A stretch of 32,236 nucleotides of DNA, taken from the NCBI GenBank assembly GCA_903902075.1, contig CAIUTH010000255.1, forward strand, positions 1 to 32,236. The letters are read 5' to 3'. A program made the translations under genes and the position numbers. Positions 24,446-32,236 of the stretch are shown here, one piece after another (positions within the stretch are counted from its first letter, which is position 1; each line of letters begins with the position of its first letter). A model generated the notes under the pieces. That model did not search any database, was not told the DNA's origin, and saw only the letters and a list, made by a program, of their open reading frames with translations. The DNA is from an uncultured Alphaproteobacteria bacterium (GTDB taxonomy: Bacteria > Pseudomonadota > Alphaproteobacteria > Micropepsales > Micropepsaceae).

Positions 24446-25029
24446 GCGAACTCAAGACGGCGCCTGTCGTAATCGGCGAACATAAAGTGGCAGTGTGGAA
24501 GGATGTTTTCACGCCGGCTGAGCTGGACAGGATCATTGCCATCGGCGACGGCCTGTCGCCGATGCGCGCCCAGCTGGATTATGGCAAGGACGCCGCCGAA
24601 CATCACCGCATCACCCGTGTCGCCTGGATCAATCGTGATGCCGACAGCGATTGGCTTTTCGCCAGGCTGGAGGAGGTGGCGCTTCGCCTGAACAACGAAG
24701 TGTTCCACTACGAGCTTTATGGGCTGGAGAAAGGCCTGCAATACACCATCTATGAAGGCGCCGAAGGCGGCCATTACAACTGGCATGTGGACATGGGCGT
24801 CCACAATCCGGAACCGCGCAAGATTTCGCTCAGCCTGCAGCTGTCCGATCCGGCCGATTATGAAGGCGGCCGCCTGGTGATCGAGGCCGGCGACGGCGCC
24901 TATCCGGCGGAAACCGCCCGGGGAACTGTCATAGCCTTCCCCTCCTATGTCCTGCACCGGGTGTCGCCCACCGAATCGGGCGTGCGCAAGTCGCTGGTGA
25001 CCTGGGTGGCAGGCCCGGAATTCCGCTAA
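24442..25029 (+). CDS. 2-oxoglutarate/Fe(II) oxygenase, second of a tandem pair
   Basis: A 195-residue paralogue of the preceding oxygenase. It shares its architecture and many blocks: VFTPAELDRIIAIGDGL, LQYTIYEGAEGGHYNWHVD, ISLSLQLSDPADYEGG, and VIAFPSYVLHRVSP. Iron ligands H115, D117 and H172 and the 2-oxoglutarate Arg182 are all present. The two proteins differ throughout and not only at the ends, so the duplication is old and both active sites have been kept. This suggests two substrates or a heterodimer (inference). It is 63 bases upstream of gpmI. Confidence 0.9.
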   Translation: MSELKTAPVVIGEHKVAVWKDVFTPAELDRIIAIGDGLSPMRAQLDYGKDAAEHHRITRVAWINRDADSDWLFARLEEVALRLNNEVFHYELYGLEKGLQYTIYEGAEGGHYNWHVDMGVHNPEPRKISLSLQLSDPADYEGGRLVIEAGDGAYPAETARGTVIAFPSYVLHRVSPTESGVRKSLVTWVAGPEFR

Positions 25030-25092
25030 GCTGATAGACATCGCTGCCGGGGCTTCCTATTTTCGCTCAACGCTTTGTTTTCAGGATCCTTC

Positions 25093-26622
25093 ATGCCCAC
25101 CACGCTGCTTTGCATTCTGGATGGCTGGGGCTGGCGGCCCGATCCCGCGCCCGACAATGCCATCACCGCAGCCGTCACGCCCAACTACACGCGTCTTCTG
25201 GCGGAATGCCCCCATGCGCTGCTCGCGACTTCGGGGAACGCGGTGGGATTACCCAAGGGGCAAATGGGCAATTCCGAAGTGGGCCACATGAATATCGGCG
25301 CCGGACGGGTGGTGGCCCAGGACCTGCCGCGCATCGACGTCGCCATCGAGGATGGATCGCTGGCGCGCCGCCCCGTTCTGCTGGCGCTGATTGACAAGGC
25401 CAAAAGCGCAAAGCGTGCGGTGCACATCATGGGCCTGATGTCGCCCGGCGGGGTGCATTCCCACCAGGATCATATCGCTGCGCTGGTGAAGATCGTCAGT
25501 GCCGCCGGCGTGCCGGTGTTCGTGCATGCCTTCCTGGATGGCCGCGATACCCCGCCCAGGAGCGCGCGGGAGTTTGTCGCCAAATTCCTGGGCGACATCC
25601 AGGGGCGGGCCGGTGTGCGCCTCGTCACTTTATCGGGGCGCTATTACGCCATGGACCGCGACAAGCGCTGGGACCGGGTGCAGCAATGCCATGACGTCAT
25701 TGTGGATGCGTCGGGCCGCCGTTTCGACGACGCGGCAGAGGCCATCCAGACCTCCTATGACGCCGATATCACCGACGAGTTTCTGGTGCCGTGCGTGCTG
25801 GGCGATTATTCCGGGGTTGAGGACGGCGATGTTTTGCTGTTCGCCAATTTTCGCGCCGACCGGGCACGGGAAATTTCGGCTGCCTTGCTGGACAGGGGTT
25901 TTGCCGGCTTCACGCGAAGCCGCGCGGCGCCTTTCGCCGCCGCCGCGGGCCTCACCGAATATTCCGAGGCACTCAAGCCGCTGATGGGCGCGGTGTTCCC
26001 GCCCGAAGATGTGCGCGAGACCCTGGGCGAGGTGATCGCCGCCCATCACATGAAGCAGCTGCGGATCGCCGAGACCGAAAAATACGCCCATGTCACTTTC
26101 TTCCTGAATGGCGGGCGCGAGGATGTGTTTGAGGGCGAGGATCGCATCCTGGTGCCCAGCCCCAAGGTCGCAACCTATGACCACAAGCCGGAAATGAGCG
26201 CCTATCAGGTAACGGACAAGCTGGAAGAGGCGATTGTATCGGGCGGGTACGACCTGATCGTCTGCAACTATGCCAATCCGGACATGGTGGGCCATACCGG
26301 CATCATGAGTGCCGCGATCAAGGCGGTGGACACGATCGACGAATGTCTGGGGCGCCTGCGCATTGCGCTGGAGAAGGTCGGCGGCCGAATGCTGCTGACT
26401 GCTGACCACGGCAATATCGAGATGATGGAAGACCCGCACACCCATGAGCCTTATACGGCCCACACAACGCTGGACGTGCCGATTTTCGTGTTCGGCGCGC
26501 CGCCGGGCAGCCGGCTCAAGAATGGCCGGCTGGCCGATGTCGCGCCCACGGTATTGGACATGATGGGTCTGGCGCAGCCTGCGCTGATGACCGGTCATTC
26601 GCTCCTGGTGCGCAGCGCGTGA
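25093..26622 (+). CDS. gpmI: 2,3-bisphosphoglycerate-independent phosphoglycerate mutase
   Basis: A 509-residue manganese-dependent glycolytic enzyme interconverting 3- and 2-phosphoglycerate. Asp10 (LCILDGWG) is the first metal ligand. The phospho-acceptor is Ser61 in GQMGNSEVGHMNIGAGR. Further metal and substrate residues appear in HSHQDHI, FLDGRDTPP, LSGRYYAMDRDKRWDR and LLTADHGNIEMMEDP. Length and domains are complete. ATG at 25093 follows AGGATC and begins directly at the conserved strand. Its stop overlaps the envC-like start as GTGA. The gpmI-envC-ctpA order is common in Alphaproteobacteria. Confidence 0.97.
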   Translation: MPTTLLCILDGWGWRPDPAPDNAITAAVTPNYTRLLAECPHALLATSGNAVGLPKGQMGNSEVGHMNIGAGRVVAQDLPRIDVAIEDGSLARRPVLLALIDKAKSAKRAVHIMGLMSPGGVHSHQDHIAALVKIVSAAGVPVFVHAFLDGRDTPPRSAREFVAKFLGDIQGRAGVRLVTLSGRYYAMDRDKRWDRVQQCHDVIVDASGRRFDDAAEAIQTSYDADITDEFLVPCVLGDYSGVEDGDVLLFANFRADRAREISAALLDRGFAGFTRSRAAPFAAAAGLTEYSEALKPLMGAVFPPEDVRETLGEVIAAHHMKQLRIAETEKYAHVTFFLNGGREDVFEGEDRILVPSPKVATYDHKPEMSAYQVTDKLEEAIVSGGYDLIVCNYANPDMVGHTGIMSAAIKAVDTIDECLGRLRIALEKVGGRMLLTADHGNIEMMEDPHTHEPYTAHTTLDVPIFVFGAPPGSRLKNGRLADVAPTVLDMMGLAQPALMTGHSLLVRSA

Positions 26623-27926
26623 GGCGTGCGCTGTTCCTGTCGCTGCTGATTGCCGCCTCGCCGGTGACGGCTAAGGCTGTGAAGCCTGCAAAAAAAAATA
26701 CGCGCGTCGATGTCATCCGGCCCATGCCCAGGCCCGCGCCCGTTGTCGCCGCCCAGGCGCCCGAACCGGCGATGGATCTCAGCCATGCCTTGCCCGGAAA
26801 GTCGCTGGCGAAATTGCCGTCAAGTTCCCAGCAGCTGCAAAGCCTGTCGTCGGAATTGAAACAGGGCCAGCCGCAGCTGGCCAACGCCCGGGAGAAGAGC
26901 GAGAGCCTGGCCAGTGAAGCCGCCGCCTTGCGCAAGAAGCTGATCGCCACCGCGGCGCGCATCGGAGATCTGGAACGCCAGCAAGTGGACAACAACGCTC
27001 GGATTGCAAAGCTGACGGCGGAAGATGCGCGCCTCAGCGCCGGCTTCGCCAATGACCGGGTAGCGGTGACCAAACTGATCGGCGTGCTGGAACAGTTGCA
27101 GCATGACATGCCGCCGGCGCTGGCCATGCGCCCCGATGATGCGCTGGGCGCGGCGCGCGGCTCGATGCTGATCGGCGCAACCCTGCCGCCCGTCTATGCC
27201 CAGGCCGCCAGACTGTCGCGGCGCATTGATGCCCTCAAGCGCACGCGCAAGGAACTGGAGCAGCAGCAGGCGCAAGCCGCAGACACCGCCGCGCGGCTGA
27301 CCATCGCGCGCGGGGAACTGGATGAACTTCTGGCAAGGAAGGAACAGGAGGCGGCGGGCGCTGCCCAAAGCTATGGAACCCTCAAGTCACAGATGGAACT
27401 GGTGGCGCGCCAGGCCGCCGACTTCCAGGCGCTGCTGGCGCGGGTCAAGCAGTTGCGCCAGGGCGGAGCGGGCGCTCCCGACCAGAGCGTGGTGGTGGTG
27501 ACCGCGGAAAACACCGGTTCCCTGGGGGGCCTGGCCAGGAATTCCCTGCTGGAACCGGTGGTGGGTTCGGTGGTGGGCGGCACAGATGCGGCCAATTCCG
27601 GGCTTTATTATGCAACCGCCCCGGGAGCCCAGGTCATCGCCCCGGCGGACGGAAAAGTTCTTTACGCCGGCCCTTACCATAAGACCGGACAAGTGTTGAT
27701 CCTGGAGATAACCACCGGCTACGATGTGGTGTTGGCGGGACTGGGACGCGTGACGGTAAAGCCAAACGATCAGTTGCTGGCGGGGGAGCCGGTTGGAACT
27801 ATGGCCCCCTCAGCCGCCGACGACCGGCTCTATTTTGAAGTGCGCCATGGCGGACATGGCCAGTCGCCGGCACCGTGGTTGAAATTGAATCTGCGCCCTG
27901 CGTTTGGAAAGGCGAACGGTACATGA
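26619..27926 (+). CDS. EnvC-like murein hydrolase activator (degenerate M23 domain)
   Basis: A 435-residue periplasmic protein. A signal peptide (ALFLSLLIAASPVTAKA, cleavage near residue 20) and a Pro-rich stretch precede long coiled coils at about 70-145 and 195-280. The C-terminal LytM/M23-like domain covers about 325-425. That domain keeps the fold (VIAPADGKVLYAGPYHKTGQVLILE, LLAGEPVGTM, LYFEVRHGGHGQSPAPWL) but lacks the usual HxxxD zinc ligands, as in EnvC-type activators. It should therefore regulate amidases at division rather than cut peptidoglycan itself. The start is GTG at 26619, overlapping the gpmI stop. The stop overlaps ctpA as ATGA. Confidence 0.9.
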   Translation: MRRALFLSLLIAASPVTAKAVKPAKKNTRVDVIRPMPRPAPVVAAQAPEPAMDLSHALPGKSLAKLPSSSQQLQSLSSELKQGQPQLANAREKSESLASEAAALRKKLIATAARIGDLERQQVDNNARIAKLTAEDARLSAGFANDRVAVTKLIGVLEQLQHDMPPALAMRPDDALGAARGSMLIGATLPPVYAQAARLSRRIDALKRTRKELEQQQAQAADTAARLTIARGELDELLARKEQEAAGAAQSYGTLKSQMELVARQAADFQALLARVKQLRQGGAGAPDQSVVVVTAENTGSLGGLARNSLLEPVVGSVVGGTDAANSGLYYATAPGAQVIAPADGKVLYAGPYHKTGQVLILEITTGYDVVLAGLGRVTVKPNDQLLAGEPVGTMAPSAADDRLYFEVRHGGHGQSPAPWLKLNLRPAFGKANGT

Positions 27927-29233
27927 AGAAGTTTGCGCTCGTTGGTCTGGGTCTGCTGGGCGGTTTCGCCACGGCGATGATCGCGTTGCCCGAAGCCAAG
28001 GGCGCCAATGACGCATCCGCCTATGGCCAGCTCGACCTGTTCAGCGACGCCTTCGAGCGGGTGCGCTCCAATTATGTGCGTCCGGTCAAGGACAGCGAGC
28101 TGATCGACGCCGCCATCCAGGGCATGGTGTCCAACCTGGATCCCCATTCCAGCTACATGGACGCCAAGATGTATGGCGACATGCAGATCACCACCAAGGG
28201 CCAGTTCGGCGGCGTTGGCATCGAAGTCACCCAGGAAGACGGGCTGATCAAGGTGATCTCGCCCATCGACGGTACGCCTGCGTCGCGCGCCGGCATCAAG
28301 ACCGGCGACCGCATCGCCGGCATCGACGGCAGCTCCATTGCCGGACTGCAACTGAACGAAGCCATCGACAAGATGCGCGGCCCGTCCGGCAGCAAGATCA
28401 CCCTGACCATCCTGCGCGAAGGCGAAAAGAAGCCGTTCGACGTAACCCTGGTGCGCGCCATCGTGTCGGTGGATGCGGCCTCGTATCGCCGCGAAGGCGA
28501 TATCGGCTATATCCGCATGCCCGGCTTCAACGAGCAGACCGCCGATGGTCTGGAAAGGGCCGTGCGCGATCTGAAAAAGCAGATCGGCCCCGGCATCAAG
28601 GGCTATGTGCTGGACCTGCGCAACAATCCGGGCGGCTTGCTCGACCAGGCGATCCAGGTGTCGGATGATTTCCTGTCTGCCGGCGAGATCGTGTCCACCC
28701 GCGGCCGTCATCCCGAAGATACCCAGCGTTATGACTCCAAGGGCGGCGACATCACCGACGGCAAGCCGGTGGTGGTGCTGATCAATGGCGGCACCGCCTC
28801 GGCTTCGGAAATCGTCTCCGGCGCGCTGCAGGATCACAAGCGCGCCACCGTCATCGGCCTGACAAGCTTCGGCAAGGGTTCGGTGCAGACCATCATCCCG
28901 CTTGGCGAAAATCGCGGCGCGCTGCGCCTGACCACGGCGCGCTACTACACGCCCTCCGGTCATTCCATCCAGGCTCAGGGCATCATCCCCGACATCCAGG
29001 TGGCGCAGGGCGATGAAGCCAATGTCCCCAAGCTGGCGCGTCCGTCCGAAGCCGATCTGCGTGGCCATCTCACCGGCGAGCCGGTCCCGGCCAAGCGGTT
29101 GAATGCCCCGGTGATCAAGCCGGCGGCCGGCCAGAAGTATGACGACTTCCAGCTGTCCTATGCCCTGGACCTGCTGCACGGGAAGATGACGGTGGCCTCG
29201 GCCGCGGTGCCGGCCCCCGACAAGAAGCAGTAG
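27923..29233 (+). CDS. ctpA: Carboxy-terminal processing protease (S41)
   Basis: A 436-residue serine protease with an N-terminal signal or anchor (ALVGLGLLGGFATAMIALPEAKG) and a PDZ domain at about 90-175 (GQFGGVGIEV, GTPASRAGIKTGDRI). The catalytic S41 core has Ser293 in GGTASASEIVSGAL and Lys318 in SFGKGSVQT. The 25-residue spacing equals that of the Ser/Lys dyad of E. coli Tsp. It is expected to trim periplasmic or envelope proteins. Coupling to the envC-like gene by ATGA suggests a shared role in cell-wall hydrolase control. A strong terminator follows. ATG at 27923 is chosen over an upstream start inside the envC-like gene. Confidence 0.96.
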   Translation: MKKFALVGLGLLGGFATAMIALPEAKGANDASAYGQLDLFSDAFERVRSNYVRPVKDSELIDAAIQGMVSNLDPHSSYMDAKMYGDMQITTKGQFGGVGIEVTQEDGLIKVISPIDGTPASRAGIKTGDRIAGIDGSSIAGLQLNEAIDKMRGPSGSKITLTILREGEKKPFDVTLVRAIVSVDAASYRREGDIGYIRMPGFNEQTADGLERAVRDLKKQIGPGIKGYVLDLRNNPGGLLDQAIQVSDDFLSAGEIVSTRGRHPEDTQRYDSKGGDITDGKPVVVLINGGTASASEIVSGALQDHKRATVIGLTSFGKGSVQTIIPLGENRGALRLTTARYYTPSGHSIQAQGIIPDIQVAQGDEANVPKLARPSEADLRGHLTGEPVPAKRLNAPVIKPAAGQKYDDFQLSYALDLLHGKMTVASAAVPAPDKKQ

Positions 29234-29255
29234 GAATCCCGGTACCCCAATAACG

Positions 29256-29285
29256 AAGGCCCGCCCTCCGGCGGGCCTTTTTGTT
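29256..29285 (+). terminator. Intrinsic terminator after ctpA
   Basis: AAGGCCCGCC (29256-29265) pairs perfectly with GGCGGGCCTT (29270-29279) around CTCC, followed by a run of T. It ends the gpmI-envC-ctpA transcript. Confidence 0.92.
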
Positions 29286-29303
29286 TCAGGCTCACCGAAA
29301 GGG

Positions 29304-29330
29304 TTAATTCTTTTAACAAGTCTTAACCAT
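29304..29330. promoter_or_regulatory. TTAA-rich box cluster upstream of the deacetylase-like gene
   Basis: Three TTAA elements at 29304-29307, 29313-29316 and 29323-29326, the last within TTAACCAT, just after the ctpA terminator and 20 bases before the next ATG. Gaps of 5 and 6 do not fit the TTAA-N7-TTAA CtrA consensus. It may simply be an AT-rich promoter. TTAACCAT is identical to the octamer upstream of flbT. Confidence 0.3.
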
Positions 29331-29349
29331 CACAGGGCCTAATGGCCCC

Positions 29350-30411
29350 ATGGCTGCTGCTGCCGATTTCGCAGAAGGCTTGCTCGCGTCCAAAGCCGGG
29401 CGCGCGCTGGCCTTTGCCGCGTCCTTCACGATCTGCCTGCTGGCGGCGGGCATGCTGGCCATCACCCTTTTGGGTCATGCCCATGGTCCCACCATCGTGC
29501 TGGATCTGCCGGAAACTGCCGAGAACACACCCAAGCCGCCCACCAGCACCGCCTATTCCATCTCCGATGACGGCGCCGTGGTCGGCCCGGTGACCAAGCC
29601 GATCTATGCGGGCAAGGCGCTGCTGGCCGATCCCGCCCTGGTGGAAAACACACCGCAAGGCCCGTTGCCGCGCATTGCCGATGATGGCCGAAAACCCATG
29701 ACGGCCTATGCCGCTCCCGCCGCCGCCGGCACCAAGTTCAAGATCGCGATTGTGGTCAGCGGGCTGGGACTGTCCTCGACCGCCAGCAAGGCCGCGTTGG
29801 ACAGCCTGCCCGCGGCAGTGACCCTGGCCTTTGCGCCCTATGCCGGCGATGTCGGCCAGTGGGCAGCCGAAGCGCGCCAGCATGGCCATGAGATCCTGCT
29901 GGAAATTCCGATGGAGCCGTTCGATTTCCCCGACAGCGATCCGGGCCCGCACACTCTGCGCGCCGGACAGGACGAAGATGCCAACATCCAGCGCCTGACC
30001 TGGGCGCTGACCCGCTTCACCGGTTATGCCGGCGTGACCAATCTTCTGGGCCAGCGCTTCTTGTCTGACAGCGCGGCATTGTCGCCGACCCTGACCTATC
30101 TCAATCGCCGCGGACTGTATTTCTTCGACAATGGCGCGGCCAGCCAGTCGGTGGTTCCCACCGTGGCCGGCCAGGTCGGTATCCCCGCCGTGCAGAGCGG
30201 GGCGGCGCTGGACAGCATACAGACGGCGCTGGAAATCGACCGCCGCCTGTCGGAACTGGAAACCCAGGCCCGCGCCAATGGCAGCGCAGTGGGTTCGGCC
30301 TTCCTGTATCCCGTCAGCCTGGCGCGCATCGCCGCCTGGGCGAAGGGTTTGGAATCGCGCGGCTTTGTTCTGGTGCCGGTTTCCGCCATAGTGAACACGC
30401 CAAAACAATAA
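29350..30411 (+). CDS. Divergent polysaccharide deacetylase family protein
   Basis: A 353-residue protein with one N-terminal membrane helix (about 18-42), a Pro-rich periplasmic linker, and a C-terminal NodB-like barrel of the divergent polysaccharide deacetylase family (YibQ type). Visible blocks are KFKIAIVVSGLGLS at 130-142, LPAAVTLAFAPYAG, HGHEILLEIPMEPF, GVTNLLGQRF, LYFFDNGAA and GFVLVPVSAI. At the position where active deacetylases have an Asp-Asp pair, this protein has Ser137-Gly138 (SGLG), so catalysis is doubtful. It sits after envC-ctpA in the order common to Alphaproteobacteria, hinting at a cell-envelope role. rppH follows after 11 bases. Confidence 0.82.
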   Translation: MAAAADFAEGLLASKAGRALAFAASFTICLLAAGMLAITLLGHAHGPTIVLDLPETAENTPKPPTSTAYSISDDGAVVGPVTKPIYAGKALLADPALVENTPQGPLPRIADDGRKPMTAYAAPAAAGTKFKIAIVVSGLGLSSTASKAALDSLPAAVTLAFAPYAGDVGQWAAEARQHGHEILLEIPMEPFDFPDSDPGPHTLRAGQDEDANIQRLTWALTRFTGYAGVTNLLGQRFLSDSAALSPTLTYLNRRGLYFFDNGAASQSVVPTVAGQVGIPAVQSGAALDSIQTALEIDRRLSELETQARANGSAVGSAFLYPVSLARIAAWAKGLESRGFVLVPVSAIVNTPKQ

Positions 30412-30422
30412 AAAGCGCGTGT

Positions 30423-30893
30423 ATGTCTTCCTCCTCCGATCTGCCCTACCGGCCCTGTGTCGGCATCATGCTGTTCAACGCGGACGGCAAGGTGTTTGTC
30501 GGCAAGCGCATCGACCAGAGCGTGGAAGGCTGGCAGATGCCGCAGGGCGGCATCGACAAGGGCGAGACGCCCAAGCAGGCAGCCATGCGCGAATTGCAGG
30601 AAGAGGTCGGTACCGACAAGGCCGAGATCATGGCCGAGATGGAAGATTGGGTGACGTATGATTTGCCCGAGCACCTGATCGGCGTGGCGTTTCACGGCAA
30701 GTACAAGGGTCAGCGCCAGAAATGGTTCGCCATGCGCTTCACCGGCAAGGATGCCGATATCGACCTGACCGCCCATGAACCAGAATTCTCGGACTTCCAG
30801 TGGGTCAGTCTTGCGGAATTGCCGGGCCTTATCGTGCCCTTCAAGCGGCAAACCTATAAGGCGGTGATTGCCGCGTTCCAAAACCTGGCATGA
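30423..30893 (+). CDS. rppH: RNA pyrophosphohydrolase
   Basis: A 156-residue Nudix enzyme that removes pyrophosphate from 5'-triphosphate ends of RNA and so starts mRNA decay. The Nudix box occupies residues 42-64 and fits GX5EX7REUXEEXGU exactly (GGIDKGE to REL-EEVG). RppH-type features are YRPCVGIMLFNADGKVFVGKRID at the start, WQMPQGGID, KGQRQKWFAMRF and FSDFQWVSL near the end. ATG at 30423 is chosen; little leader exists, so it is probably cotranscribed with the deacetylase-like gene. The stop overlaps the next gene as ATGA. Confidence 0.94.
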   Translation: MSSSSDLPYRPCVGIMLFNADGKVFVGKRIDQSVEGWQMPQGGIDKGETPKQAAMRELQEEVGTDKAEIMAEMEDWVTYDLPEHLIGVAFHGKYKGQRQKWFAMRFTGKDADIDLTAHEPEFSDFQWVSLAELPGLIVPFKRQTYKAVIAAFQNLA

Positions 30894-31654
30894 GCAAATC
30901 TCCTGTTGTGATGATCCACGGGGCCTTCTGCGGACCCTGGTCATTGGATGGGCTGAAGGAAAGATTCGAGGCCGCCGGTTATGCCGTCACCGCGCCGCCC
31001 CTGCGCTTTCATGACGAAAAGCGATCGTCTCCCGCATTGGCCACCACCGGCCTGGCCGATTATGCCGCCGACCTGGAAGACGAAATCCGGGCGCTGAAAG
31101 CCCCGCCCATATTGGTGGGACATTCCATGGGCGGGCTGCTGGCGCAGATGCTGGCGGCGCGCGTCAAGGTTGCTGCCCTGATATTGCTGGCGCCGTCACC
31201 ACCCTGGGGCGTGGCACCCACCACCCTGTTTGAAATTGGCGCCGCCCACGCGATGCATCTGCAGCCCGGTCACTGGAACCAGGTGCTGGAGCCCAATCGC
31301 GACGTGGCGCTGGCTCATTCCCTGGACCGGCTGCCGCGCGACAAGCGCGATGAAGTCTATGGCCGCTTCGTGGCCGAATCGGGCCGCGCCATGTTCGAAG
31401 TGATGAACTGGGCTCTGGATTTCAACCAGTCCAGCGCGGTGGATGCCAAATCCGTGACCGCGCCGATGCTGTTTCTCACCGGCAGCGAGGACAAGATCAA
31501 TCCGCCTTCGACTGTGGAAAACATCGCCAAGTTATACGGTGACCGCGCCACCGCCGAAGTGCTAGACGGCATGGGCCATTGGCTGATCGGTGAACCAGGC
31601 TGGGAAAAGCTGGCGCAACGTGCGCTGGATTGGCTGAAGGCCCAGAGGCTTTAG
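30890..31654 (+). CDS. Alpha/beta hydrolase
   Basis: A 254-residue cytosolic alpha/beta hydrolase with a complete triad: Ser79 in VGHSMGG, Asp201 in GSEDKINPP and His230 in GMGHWL. HGAFCGPWSLDGL at residues 10-22 forms the oxyanion region. The cap sequence (WGVAPTTLFEIGAAHAMHLQPGHWNQVL) does not identify a substrate. It is translationally coupled to rppH by ATGA. It converges on the repeat-protein fragment and overlaps its stop by four bases. Confidence 0.9.
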   Translation: MSKSPVVMIHGAFCGPWSLDGLKERFEAAGYAVTAPPLRFHDEKRSSPALATTGLADYAADLEDEIRALKAPPILVGHSMGGLLAQMLAARVKVAALILLAPSPPWGVAPTTLFEIGAAHAMHLQPGHWNQVLEPNRDVALAHSLDRLPRDKRDEVYGRFVAESGRAMFEVMNWALDFNQSSAVDAKSVTAPMLFLTGSEDKINPPSTVENIAKLYGDRATAEVLDGMGHWLIGEPGWEKLAQRALDWLKAQRL

Positions 31655-32121
31655 CTCTTGGCGTCGGACTTGCGCTTGGCGAAATCCTTCATGAAAGACT
31701 GCAAGGTATCGATGGACGCGATCTTGGCCGCGGCCTCGCGGAAGGCCAGGCCATGCTGGTCGATATCGGACGACAGCACTGCGAACAGATTGGCGTCGGG
31801 CGTGCCTTTCATCTTGGGCGCGAAATGTGCGCGCACCCGCGCCAGGCTCGCTTCGTCATTGGCCAGGCTATAGGCCACGGCCGTCCGCATCACCTGGGCG
31901 CGGTCACTATCGCTCAACGGCACCGTGTCGCTCCAGCGCGCATCCAGCATCTCCTCGGCCTTCTGGCCGGCAATGGCCCAGTTGCCGCTTTCCCAATAAA
32001 TGTCGGCACGCAGGTGCTTGGTGTCCTCGGCCTGGTCCACCGCGATCAGGTCCAAGGCATTGTCCCATTGCTTGAGGGCGGCAAAGGCGCGCGCTTCCAG
32101 CAGCATGCGCTGATGCATTTC
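31651..32121 (-). pseudogene. C-terminal part of a TPR-like helical repeat protein, 5' end missing
   Basis: About 155 residues from MHQRMLLEARAFAALKQWDNALDLI to KDFAKRKSDAKS, helical and repeat-like, with TPR-style pairs such as HLRADIYWESGNWAIAGQKAEEML and RTAVAYSLANDEASLARVRAHF. It looks like the end of a longer protein. The frame stays open to 32232, but the codons right of about 32121 are antisense to an flgH-like fragment and read as non-native (Cys, Arg and Ser-rich). The gene is therefore cut by a junction rather than starting there. An ATG near 32117 could start a shortened product. The family is unidentified. Confidence 0.6.
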
Positions 32122-32126
32122 CTCAG

Positions 32127-32195
32127 GGCACGGTGAGCGACGTGCAGCAGCCGCGCTATGGCAGCCAGCTGCTCGACATCGTGATGCCCTGGTAA
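32127..32195 (+). pseudogene. flgH: 3' fragment of flgH (flagellar L-ring protein)
   Basis: The last 22 codons of a gene, reading GTVSDVQQPRYGSQLLDIVMPW then TAA. This closely resembles the C-terminus of alphaproteobacterial FlgH as I remember it (a GxxTDVQQPRYGxQxLDxxLPF ending); FlgH forms the outer-membrane L-ring bushing. Upstream of 32127 the frame runs into the antisense of the repeat protein, so the rest of flgH is missing here. The fragment is followed by a hairpin that runs off the window. Recognition rests on one short motif, without a search. Confidence 0.6.
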
Positions 32196-32215
32196 TCAGA
32201 ATATAGTGGGGAAAC

Positions 32216-32236
32216 AAAAAGCCCGGTCGCAAGACC
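32216..32236 (+). terminator. Half of an intrinsic terminator at the window edge
   Basis: AAAAAGCCC-GGTC-GCAA-GACC: the GGTC/GACC stem closes on a GCAA tetraloop like that of the flaF terminator. The outer arm would continue beyond the window as GGGC and T residues. It lies 20 bases after the flgH fragment, where a terminator is expected. Confidence 0.6.

Noticed and set aside
1-32236. CRISPR arrays, tRNA genes, transposases, toxin-antitoxin or phage genes
   Set aside because: None seen. No regularly spaced repeats, no cloverleaf-like gaps, and every sizeable gene has a housekeeping or envelope assignment or is listed as unknown.

Overview
The window is a gene-dense, high-GC stretch of an alphaproteobacterial chromosome. 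The lineage call rests on the flagellin regulators FlbT and FlaF, a DUF3576 lipoprotein in front of leuS, lptE-holA behind leuS, the gpmI-envC-ctpA-deacetylase-rppH order, a Caulobacter-type short flagellin and a sigma-54 flagellin promoter. A genus cannot be given from sequence alone. No tRNA, rRNA, CRISPR array, complete insertion sequence or phage gene was seen. The first gene is open at the left edge. The right edge falls inside a hairpin, so the window may end at a contig boundary.

Layout. Bases 1-6,000 hold a YgjP-type metallopeptidase, a class A penicillin-binding protein with an OmpR-like regulator upstream, a conserved unknown, an unexported L,D-transpeptidase-like protein, the PLP-homeostasis protein YggS and a divergent ThiE/TenI-like protein. 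A frameshifted outer-membrane barrel gene lies at 5,982-6,506. Bases 6,662-11,929 form one tightly packed operon: DUF3576 lipoprotein, leuS, lptE, holA and a displaced hisF. Next come a CHAD protein, then xthA with a phosphoglycerate-mutase-like phosphatase, a newly noticed 45-residue membrane peptide, and tsaD divergent from hemD.

Bases 16,704-20,131 encode a circularly permuted ATP-grasp enzyme, an alpha-E protein and a transglutaminase-like protease with no spacing between them. This is a recurrent but poorly understood set, predicted to make or attach peptides, and the best candidate here for an under-described system. Bases 20,193-22,409 are flagellar: flbT, flaF, a strong terminator, a consensus sigma-54 promoter with upstream direct repeats, and a flagellin that loses its C-terminal helix at a sharp junction.

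Bases 22,470-31,654 hold an MFS carrier, two tandem 2-oxoglutarate/Fe(II) oxygenases, and the envelope operon gpmI-envC-ctpA followed by a polysaccharide deacetylase-like protein, rppH and an alpha/beta hydrolase. At the right end the C-terminal part of a repeat-type protein (minus strand) abuts, at about 32,121-32,127, the last 22 codons of what looks like flgH (plus strand). This is a second sharp junction. The two breaks suggest rearrangement or misassembly around flagellar sequence.

Most same-strand neighbours overlap by ATGA, GTGA, TTGA or TAATG. Several convergent pairs overlap exactly at their stop codons. No stretch longer than about 300 bases lacks a gene call.
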